The position numbers and the translations under genes were made by a program. Under the pieces are notes generated by a model. It was given only the letters and a program-made list of their open reading frames with translations, had not been told where the DNA came from and did not search any database. From assembly GCA_013205645.1 (NCBI GenBank), contig JABMMH010000151.1, positions 1 through 5,009 of the forward strand: a stretch of DNA of 5,009 bases, given 5' to 3'. Source of the DNA: Polaromonas sp. GTDB lineage: Bacteria > Pseudomonadota > Gammaproteobacteria > Burkholderiales > Burkholderiaceae_C. Below are positions 1 through 5,009 of this stretch, in pieces (position 1 is the stretch's first letter; each line of letters starts with the position of its first letter).

Positions 1-285
1 ACTCCGCTTCAATGAACTGGGTGGCGGGCTGAAAGTGAATTTTTCAGGGACGACTAATTCAGCACCGGCTTCTTCGGCGATGTGGGCCAGCGCCCGAACA
101 TCTTTGGGAAAGCAGGAGCCGCCCCAGCCGCAACCCGCGTAGAGGAAATGGGTGCCGATGCGGGAGTCGCTGCCGATGCCGACGCGCACATGTTCAATGT
201 CAGCGCCGACTTTTTCGGCCAGCAAGGCCGCCCAGTGATCCGTGGGCTTTGCTGCGTTTTTGTGTGCAGGTTCTGCGGGTCTACC
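1..285 (-). pseudogene. UDP-glucose 6-dehydrogenase remnant (internal fragment)
   Basis: Read on the minus strand, this frame is open from just after a stop at 286-288 to the window edge. About 60 residues (roughly 225 down to 46) match the middle of UDP-glucose/GDP-mannose dehydrogenases: LLAEKVGADIEHV, then GIGSDSRIG, then the active-site block GCGWGGSCFPKDV, then an ALAHIAEEAGAEL helix. The catalytic cysteine codon is at 112-114. Intact enzymes of this family have about 430-450 residues and oxidise UDP-glucose to UDP-glucuronate for capsule and exopolysaccharide. Here the N-terminal NAD-binding Rossmann domain is missing: the residues upstream (GRPAEPAHKNAAKPTD) do not fit the family and there is no usable ATG. 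Downstream of AEL the sequence turns into VPEKFTFSPPPSSLKRS, which also does not fit. I therefore call a decayed or rearranged fragment. The identity of the core is very secure; the exact edges are approximate. Confidence 0.85.
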
Positions 286-381
286 TCATTTGGTTTGATT
301 CAATAAACAATTTATATCGTTTATACGCTTTTTAAATTTAAGCCGTCAATGAAGTGGGGAGGTAATTGCAACGGGCGGTGA

Positions 382-444
382 ATGGACGCAGTGCTTGGGC
401 ACAGCAAAATTCACACAACTGACTTATTCAAAGAATATTATTGA
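382..444 (+). pseudogene. possible tyrosine recombinase C-terminal remnant (20 codons)
   Basis: A 20-codon ATG frame ends at TGA 442-444 and reads, in part, LGHSKIHTTDLFKEYY. This resembles the box II end of phage-integrase/XerC-like tyrosine recombinases, where LGH-S-x-I-x-TT is followed by the nucleophilic tyrosine nine residues after the histidine. Here that position is phenylalanine (TTC; a single change from TAC). An in-frame TGA sits directly before the ATG, and the upstream codons in all three frames show no HxLRH box, so nothing of the rest of the gene remains. The match is short, so it may be chance. If real, it is a dead relic of an integrative element. Confidence 0.25.
410..441 (+). 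promoter_or_regulatory. candidate sigma-70 promoter for the phosphatase cassette
   Basis: TATTAT at 436-441 matches the -10 consensus in 5 of 6 positions. TTCACA at 410-415 matches the -35 consensus in 5 of 6, but the 20 bp spacer is longer than the preferred 17. Transcription would begin near 448, giving a leader of about 24 nt to the ATG at 472. A weak -35 spacing is typical of activator-dependent promoters, but I see no good Pho box beside it. Tentative. Confidence 0.25.
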
Positions 445-471
445 GAATTAAACAAGTTGTTCCAAAAATAC

Positions 472-969
472 ATGCGTCAGTTTTTCATCGGTCTTGCCAT
501 CTGCATCTCCTGCACAACGGCTTCAGCGCAGGTCGCTCCGGAATTACTGTTCACCGAATTTTTCAATCAACCGATCAGCTCTCAAGGTTTGGAAATGAGT
601 GCCAGGCTGAGCACCGCCAACGGGCAAACAGTACAGATGACCGGGTACATGGTTCAACAAGAAGTCCCTCATCTGGGTCGTTTCATGCTCTCGCCCCGAC
701 CGGTGCAAATGAGCGAGCATGCCGACGGCGAGGCCGATGACTTGCCTGCCGCGCTGGTCACGGTCTATCTGGACGATACGCAAAAAGATTGGTTGATACC
801 CTACACGCGCGGTCTGATGAGCATCACCGGCCAATTGAATGTTGGTCGCTTGGAAGAAAGCGATGGCCGGGTTTCCTGGGTCAGGCTCGTGTTGCCCGCA
901 CAAGCGACGCGGGGCATGGACAGCACTGAACGCACGCACTTCTTTCAAGCACAACAACAAGCGCATTGA
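472..969 (+). CDS. small secreted protein, DUF3299-like, function unknown
   Basis: A protein of 165 residues with a clear Sec signal peptide: MRQ, a hydrophobic core (residues 4-16), then cleavage predicted after ASA (17-19), leaving a mature start at QVAPELL. The mature part is predicted to be mostly beta: GQTVQMTGYM (51-60), GRFMLSPRP (69-77), LPAALVTVYL (91-100), and IPYTRGLMSITGQLNVG (109-125). The order 'G-x-M / FxLSP / VxVxL / xxTGxLxVG' resembles the exported DUF3299 proteins. The proline-rich PGACIHVPPPPPN block typical of that family is replaced here by an acidic stretch with one histidine (SEHADGEADD, 81-90), so family membership is an inference. A TTG five codons upstream (457) could also start the frame. 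ATG 472 is preferred because it gives a compact signal peptide and fits the candidate promoter. No strong ribosome binding site precedes either. The gene lies 44 bp before the alkaline phosphatase gene and is probably co-transcribed with it. Its role is unknown; an exported accessory factor for the phosphatases is only a guess. Confidence 0.8.
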   Translation: MRQFFIGLAICISCTTASAQVAPELLFTEFFNQPISSQGLEMSARLSTANGQTVQMTGYMVQQEVPHLGRFMLSPRPVQMSEHADGEADDLPAALVTVYLDDTQKDWLIPYTRGLMSITGQLNVGRLEESDGRVSWVRLVLPAQATRGMDSTERTHFFQAQQQAH

Positions 970-1013
970 GTTCTTGATTGAACCTTTTATCTTTCTCCAA
1001 GCTGAGTCAATTG

Positions 1014-3059
1014 ATGTTCCCACATACCCCTGCCTCTTTGAATCGGTTTGCAGGCATTGCCTTGTGTGTTTTGTCCAGTGCTGCCGTGCAAGCCGCGCCC
1101 AGCGTTACCCGTCTGACGCCGCCAAGCGAGCTTTTCAGCAGCCACAGAGAGGGTCCCATCGTGGCCCGCTTTCTGCCCGGCCAGCGCTTTGATTTACAAG
1201 CGACCGTGCGGCCAGACGACGCTGGCAAAACAATCATCAACGCCCGTTTCGCCATCGACGGTCAAGCGGTCACAGCCAACGTCGCCATCAAGACTTGCGA
1301 AGCGCTCTGCAACAAAGGCCTGCCGGCCAATGCCGCTATCGTCTCAAGCCGGGCCATCAGCGTGACCAAGCCGGGGATTCACACCTTCACGGTGACAGCG
1401 ACGCAAAGCGACGGTCTGTCGGTCAGCGCCAAAGGCAACTTTGAGATCGTGCCGTTGGTCGTTGGCGGCCAGAAGATCAAAAACATCATCATCATGTTGG
1501 GTGACGGCATGGGGGCGGCGCAACGCACGGCAGCCCGCATCGTCGCCGGCGGCTATGCCCAAGGCAAAGTGATTCAACCCTTGGCCATGGACACATTCCC
1601 CGTGACTGGCATGGTCAAAACAGCATCGCTCAACTCAATCGTCACAGACTCTGCTCCGGGCATGAGTGCCTATGCGTTGGGCAACAAGAACAACAACAAT
1701 GAGCAAGGCGTGTTCCCCGACGACACGCTGGATGCTTTTGACAACCCGCGCATTGAGTATCTGAGCGAATACCTGCACCGGACCCAAGGCAAAGCACTGG
1801 GCTTGGTCACCACTGCCGATGTGTTTGACGCGACACCCGCGGCCAATGCGGTTCACACCAGCAACCGGGGCGCGGGGACCGGCATTGTTGACCAGTACCT
1901 GGACGACCGGAAACTCAGCGGTTTGTCAGTGCTGATGGGCGGCGGACGTAAATGGTTTGTTCCGGCCAGCACGCCCGGCTCAGCCCGTGGCGACAGAACC
2001 GACTACGCCTTTTCCGACACCGACGCGCATACCGCCGACATCGTCAAAGCCTGGGGCGCTGCCCGTGGCAGCAAGGACAAAGACCGCAACTTGCTGGCTG
2101 ACTTTCAAGCCGCTGGTTTTGCCTATGCGGGCAACAAAACCGAGATGGATGCGATTGACGGCCACAAGACCAGCCACTTACTCGGCTTGTTTTCTCACTC
2201 CAATATGAACGTTGCGCTCGACAAAATAGATGGCCGGCGCAACAAAGGTCAGGGCTTGGGAAACGCAGGCAACAACCGCGTTGTTGACGACTACGGCTTC
2301 CCCGACCAACCCATGCTTGACGAAATGACCACCAAAGCGCTGCGTGTGTTGGAGAAGAAAAAGGAAGGTTTTGTGTTGATGGTTGAGGGCGCGTCGATCG
2401 ACAAACAAGCCCACGCCATGGACACGGAACGCTGGTTGCTGGACACGATCGAGTTTGACCGAGCCGTCAAACTGGCACAAGACTTTGCAGCGAAACGCGG
2501 TGACACCTTGGTCATCGTGACAGCTGATCATGAATGCGCTGGCGTGGCGCTCATCGGTGGCTCCATCGTCAGCGACGCCCGACTGCAAGAGCTGGTGCGC
2601 GAAGGCGGCCCGGCTTTGCGCGACAAAACAGTCGGCATTTATGAAGCCGCCGGTTTCCCGAAGTACCGCTTTGCTGCCGACGGCTACCCCGAGACCACCG
2701 ACATTGACCACCGCCTGCTGGTGGCCTATGGCGCCAACTCAGACCGTTTTGAGGACTACCGCTCGAACCCGCTGCCAGTGCAAGACAGTCAACAACCCTT
2801 CATCAAAACGCAACCTTTAGCGGCTTACCCGGCTGACCCAAGCCAGCGTGATGCACAAGGCAAGTTCATGATCACCGGCCAGGTGCCTGGCAACAGTGCG
2901 GTGCACACGGCCAGCGACATTCCACTCTCGGCTTTCGGCCCTGGCGCCTATTCATTCACCGGCGTGATTGACAACACCGATGTTTTCTTCAAGCTGGCCC
3001 AAGCTGCCGTCAAAGGTGTCGTGCTGCCGGCGGGTCTGCAAGTAACCAAGAAGAAATAA
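1014..3059 (+). CDS. phoA: alkaline phosphatase, PhoA-type, long form with extra N-terminal domain
   Basis: A secreted zinc/magnesium phosphomonoesterase of 681 residues that releases phosphate from organic esters. Signal peptide: residues 1-27, ending AAVQA before APSV. Residues about 28-155 form an extra beta-rich, Ig-like-looking domain with a CEALC cysteine pair, absent from the roughly 470-residue E. coli enzyme. The catalytic domain follows. By comparison with E. coli PhoA: Asp164 in LGDGMG (metal, D51), nucleophile Ser213 in TDSAPGM (S102), Asp272 and Thr274 in DATPAA (D153, T155), Arg285 (R166, phosphate binding), Glu458/Asp463/His467 in VEGASIDKQAH (E322, D327, H331), Asp505-His506 in VTADH (D369, H370) and His631 in VHTASD (H412). 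All ligands are present, so the enzyme should be active. The frame also opens at TTG 978, adding 12 residues. ATG 1014 is chosen because it gives a normal 27-residue signal peptide; the ribosome site (GCTGAG, 1001-1006) is weak. It is flanked by two other secreted-protein genes in the same direction, consistent with a phosphate-starvation operon. Confidence 0.95.
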   Translation: MFPHTPASLNRFAGIALCVLSSAAVQAAPSVTRLTPPSELFSSHREGPIVARFLPGQRFDLQATVRPDDAGKTIINARFAIDGQAVTANVAIKTCEALCNKGLPANAAIVSSRAISVTKPGIHTFTVTATQSDGLSVSAKGNFEIVPLVVGGQKIKNIIIMLGDGMGAAQRTAARIVAGGYAQGKVIQPLAMDTFPVTGMVKTASLNSIVTDSAPGMSAYALGNKNNNNEQGVFPDDTLDAFDNPRIEYLSEYLHRTQGKALGLVTTADVFDATPAANAVHTSNRGAGTGIVDQYLDDRKLSGLSVLMGGGRKWFVPASTPGSARGDRTDYAFSDTDAHTADIVKAWGAARGSKDKDRNLLADFQAAGFAYAGNKTEMDAIDGHKTSHLLGLFSHSNMNVALDKIDGRRNKGQGLGNAGNNRVVDDYGFPDQPMLDEMTTKALRVLEKKKEGFVLMVEGASIDKQAHAMDTERWLLDTIEFDRAVKLAQDFAAKRGDTLVIVTADHECAGVALIGGSIVSDARLQELVREGGPALRDKTVGIYEAAGFPKYRFAADGYPETTDIDHRLLVAYGANSDRFEDYRSNPLPVQDSQQPFIKTQPLAAYPADPSQRDAQGKFMITGQVPGNSAVHTASDIPLSAFGPGAYSFTGVIDNTDVFFKLAQAAVKGVVLPAGLQVTKKK

Positions 3060-3106
3060 AATATCTTTGCACTCTTCAGTGGATTCTTGAGGTGTTGCTT
3101 CAACCG

Positions 3107-3118
3107 CGAAAGCTTTCG
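3107..3118. repeat. 12 bp perfect palindrome over the ribosome binding site
   Basis: CGAAAGCTTTCG reads the same on both strands. It contains the likely Shine-Dalgarno GAAAG (3108-3112) of the metallophosphoesterase gene, which starts 8 nt later at ATG 3121. In RNA it could fold as a CGAA/UUCG stem around AGCU, extended by a G-U and a C-G pair, and so partly hide the ribosome site. It could equally be a protein-binding site or chance. Confidence 0.4.
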
Positions 3119-3120
3119 TG

Positions 3121-4077
3121 ATGAAAATCCGGTCCCGTCTTTACTGGCTTAGCCTGAGCCTTTTTGCAGCATTTGCCGTGCATGCTAAGCCCTTCAGCTT
3201 CGTTGCCCTGGGCGACTTGCCTTACGGCAGTGAAGCGCATGCCTATCCCCCTTACCGGGTGCTGATCGGCACGATCAACAAAATGCATCCGCCGTTTTCG
3301 ATTCATGTGGGGGATGTCAAGTCCGGTTCGACGCTGTGCTCAGACCAAGAGTTACAAGCCCAAACAGGCCACTTCAACATGTTTGAAGCTGCTGTTGTCT
3401 ACACGCCGGGCGATAACGAATGGACGGATTGCCACCGTGCCAACAATGGTGCCTACGATCCGCAAGAGCGCTTGCAAGCATTGCGAAAACGCTTTTTTAC
3501 GCCAGGCCAGTCTTTGGGCAAGGCACCGCTGAAGTTGCAAAACCAGTCGACGTTGGATCCCGCTCACTCTCAATTCATTGAGAACCAGCGCTGGCTCTAC
3601 CAGCAGGTGCTTTTCGTGACCTTGCACATCGTCGGTAGCAATAATAATTTCGAGGTCCGTGATCCTTCTGCAGTGGCAGAATTTTTCGAGCGTGACAAAG
3701 CCAATGTGGCTTGGATCCGTGATGCCTTTGCCTTTGCGCAGCAGACTTCGGCCAAGGCTAATGTGTTTGCCATGCAGGCCGATGTGTTTGAGAGCAAGTC
3801 GATCTGGGAAGACTTTCCGGGTCACTCTGGTTTTCGCAACAGCATCGGCAACACCTTGCTACCTTTGACTGCAGAGGCCGCTGTCCCGGTGCTTTTGATT
3901 CATGGCGACAGCCATGTCTTTCGCTTTGATCAGCCTTTCAATATGGCTAAAAAACCGTTGAATAATCTGACCCGTCTGATCGTCCCCGGCGCAAATGATG
4001 TGCGGGCGGTCCACGTCACCGTTGATACGCGTCAACCCATGCTTTTCGCTGTCCGCTTGATTGAGACAACGCCCTAG
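3121..4077 (+). CDS. secreted calcineurin-like metallophosphoesterase
   Basis: A protein of 318 residues with a signal peptide (MKIRSRLYW, hydrophobic core, cleavage after VHA at residue 22). The mature protein opens with the first metallophosphoesterase strand and motif, FVALGD (Asp32), followed by HVGDVKSG (Asp65), TPGDNEWTDCHR (97-100 = GDNE, replacing the usual GNHE), TLHIVGSNNN (His169), and HGDSHVF (His261, His265, replacing GHxH). These are in the family's order and spacing, so a dimetal phosphoesterase fold is well supported. The classical DxH of motif I is DLP here and the mid-protein single histidine is QAD (219-221), so this is a divergent subfamily and the substrate cannot be named. 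A GTG directly upstream (3118) could also start the frame. ATG 3121 is chosen for its 8 nt spacing from GAAAG. The gene lies 61 bp after the alkaline phosphatase stop with no strong terminator between them, so co-transcription is likely. It probably adds a second exported phosphatase or phosphodiesterase activity. Confidence 0.88.
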   Translation: MKIRSRLYWLSLSLFAAFAVHAKPFSFVALGDLPYGSEAHAYPPYRVLIGTINKMHPPFSIHVGDVKSGSTLCSDQELQAQTGHFNMFEAAVVYTPGDNEWTDCHRANNGAYDPQERLQALRKRFFTPGQSLGKAPLKLQNQSTLDPAHSQFIENQRWLYQQVLFVTLHIVGSNNNFEVRDPSAVAEFFERDKANVAWIRDAFAFAQQTSAKANVFAMQADVFESKSIWEDFPGHSGFRNSIGNTLLPLTAEAAVPVLLIHGDSHVFRFDQPFNMAKKPLNNLTRLIVPGANDVRAVHVTVDTRQPMLFAVRLIETTP

Positions 4078-4115
4078 CTTGGTTTGGCGCTGAACGCGGC
4101 ATGTGTGCTATTTTT

Positions 4116-5009
4116 CTAAGCCACTTCACCCTGGCCTGGAAACCAATGCTGCGTGCGGTTGATGATAGCCACCAGCGACAGCATCACCGGCACCTCGACC
4201 AGCACGCCGACCACGGTGGCGAGTGCAGCGCCAGAGTTCAGGCCGAACAGCGAGATAGCCACAGCGACCGCCAGTTCAAAAAAGTTTGAGGTGCCGATCA
4301 GGCAGGCCGGTCCGGCAATATTGTGCGGCAGTCGCAACACTTTGGCGCCGGCAAAGCTGATGATGAAAATGCCATAGCTCTGAATGATCAAGGGAACCGC
4401 GATCATGGCGATGACCAGCGGCTTGGCGATGATGGTGCCCGCCTGAAAACCAAACAGCAGCACCACAGTGGCCAGCAGGCCGATCATCGACAAAGGCTTG
4501 AGCTGAGCGACAAATTCAGCCACGGCTTGGGCTGATTTTTTCAACAATGCGTGTCGCGTAGCCATGCCGGCCAACAAAGGCAGTACCACGTACAGCAGCG
4601 TTGACAGCACCAGTGTTTCCCACGGGACGGTGATGTCGGTGATGCCCAGCAAAAATGCGGCTATCGGCGCGAAGGCCACCACCATGATCAAGTCATTGAT
4701 GCTCACTTGGACCAGCGTGTAGTTGGCATCGCCTTTGACCAGCGCGCACCAGACGAACACCATGGCGGTGCAGGGCGCCACGCCGAGCAAGATCATGCCG
4801 GCGATGTATTCTGACGCTGACTGCGGGTCGACCCAAGGCGCGAAGATGTACTTGAAAAACAGCACGCCCAGCAGCGCCATGGTGAACGGCTTGATGAGCC
4901 AGTTGACGACGAGCGTGAGCAGTAAGCCGCGCGGCTTGTTGCCAACGTCTTTCATGGCCGACCAGTCGATCTGGATCATCATCGGGTAAATCATCACCCA
5001 GATGAAAAC
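4116..5009 (-). CDS. acr3: Acr3-type arsenite efflux permease, partial (N-terminus outside window)
   Basis: The last 297 residues of an inner-membrane carrier of the Acr3 (ArsB-like, bile/arsenite/riboflavin transporter) family, which exports arsenite using the proton gradient. Family members have about 350 residues and ten membrane helices. Here about eight to nine hydrophobic segments are visible, and roughly 50 N-terminal residues lie beyond the right edge. The frame is still open at position 5009 (VFIWVMIYP), so internal GTG/ATG codons near 4992-4997 are not the true start. Hallmarks are GVAPCTAMVFVWC with the conserved thiol cysteine (codon 4770-4772), the KGDANYTLVQVSINDL loop-helix, and SNFFELAVAVAISLFG with the conserved glutamate (codon 4275-4277); both residues are known to be needed for arsenite transport in studied Acr3 proteins. 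It ends at a TAG at 4116-4118, QGEVA being the C-terminus. It converges on the metallophosphoesterase gene with 38 bp between the stops. Other ars genes (arsR, arsC) may lie to the right, but none are visible. Confidence 0.95.
   Translation of the reverse strand, partial: VFIWVMIYPMMIQIDWSAMKDVGNKPRGLLLTLVVNWLIKPFTMALLGVLFFKYIFAPWVDPQSASEYIAGMILLGVAPCTAMVFVWCALVKGDANYTLVQVSINDLIMVVAFAPIAAFLLGITDITVPWETLVLSTLLYVVLPLLAGMATRHALLKKSAQAVAEFVAQLKPLSMIGLLATVVLLFGFQAGTIIAKPLVIAMIAVPLIIQSYGIFIISFAGAKVLRLPHNIAGPACLIGTSNFFELAVAVAISLFGLNSGAALATVVGVLVEVPVMLSLVAIINRTQHWFPGQGEVA

Larger units (their letters stand above)
286..471. other. AT-rich intergenic region between the ugd remnant and the phosphatase cassette
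   Basis: No convincing gene lies here. Positions 300-345 are markedly AT-richer than the surroundings. They contain two adjacent near-copies of an 8-9 bp unit (TTTATATCG at 311-319, TTTATACG at 320-327) and a 10 bp palindrome TTAAATTTAA (332-341). A strong anti-Shine-Dalgarno complement GGGGAGG (356-362) is present but has no start codon at a suitable distance. The right half carries a short recombinase-like reading frame and a possible promoter, both listed separately. The region probably holds the promoter for the downstream genes. Confidence 0.5.

Noticed and set aside
82..306. Plus-strand open frame across the dehydrogenase remnant
   Set aside because: The opposite strand carries an unmistakable dehydrogenase active site; the plus-strand peptide has no recognisable features.
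356..422. Strong Shine-Dalgarno GGGGAGG followed by a TTG frame of 18 codons (366-422)
   Set aside because: The spacing to TTG is only 3 nt and the peptide is short and unlike anything known; the ATG at 382 is 19 nt away. No supported gene.
405..432. Possible Pho box upstream of the cassette (CTGACTTATTC)
   Set aside because: Only one half matches the CTGTCAT unit (5 of 7); the partner unit 4 bp on matches 2 of 7. Not enough to call PhoB binding despite the fitting gene content.
505..513. Lipoprotein processing site around Cys14 of the small secreted protein
   Set aside because: The residues before the cysteine (CIS) do not fit the lipobox, and ASA just downstream is a better ordinary signal peptidase site.
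1681..1701. AAC-rich run in phoA, encoding several asparagines
   Set aside because: Short low-complexity stretch in a surface loop of the enzyme; no frame effect and no evidence of a functional repeat.
2178..2711. Long open frame on the minus strand inside phoA (177 codons)
   Set aside because: It mirrors the codons of a well-supported phosphatase catalytic domain and encodes no recognisable protein; an antisense shadow of GC-rich coding DNA.
3060..3106. Terminator or attenuator hairpin between phoA and the metallophosphoesterase gene
   Set aside because: TTGAGG (3087-3092) can pair with CTTCAA (3098-3103) including one G-U, but there is no following T-run and the stem is short.
4078..4115. 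Bidirectional rho-independent terminator between the convergent genes
   Set aside because: A T-run (4111-4115) is present, but the preceding inverted repeats have only 3-4 bp stems. Too weak to report as a terminator.

Overview
The window comes from a moderately GC-rich bacterium. Codon use and gene families look like a betaproteobacterium of the Burkholderiales, perhaps Comamonadaceae (Rhodoferax/Polaromonas type). That placement is an inference from style, not from a marker gene.

Layout: (1) Positions 1-285 hold a minus-strand remnant of a UDP-glucose 6-dehydrogenase gene. Only the segment around the catalytic cysteine is recognisable, and it is cut off on both sides. (2) Positions about 286-471 are an AT-rich gap. 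It contains a very short plus-strand stretch that resembles the C-terminal end of a tyrosine recombinase, and a plausible promoter. (3) Positions 472-4077 hold three plus-strand genes separated by 44 and 51 bp. They encode a small secreted protein with DUF3299-like features, a long-form PhoA-type alkaline phosphatase with an extra N-terminal domain, and a secreted calcineurin-like metallophosphoesterase. All three have signal peptides, so they look like an exported phosphate-scavenging cassette. (4) Converging from the right end is a minus-strand Acr3-type arsenite efflux permease. Its N-terminus lies outside the window.

Working together: the alkaline phosphatase would release phosphate from organic esters in the periplasm or outside the cell. 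The metallophosphoesterase probably acts on another phosphate ester. The small first gene has no known role. The arsenite pump next door could be a chance neighbour, or could reflect the link between phosphate scarcity and arsenate uptake. No convincing Pho box, rho-independent terminator, RNA gene, CRISPR array or complete mobile element was found. The left flank looks like a scar of past rearrangement beside the cassette. The less ordinary parts of the window are the uncharacterised small secreted protein, the atypical metal-site motifs of the metallophosphoesterase, and the gene relics on the left.
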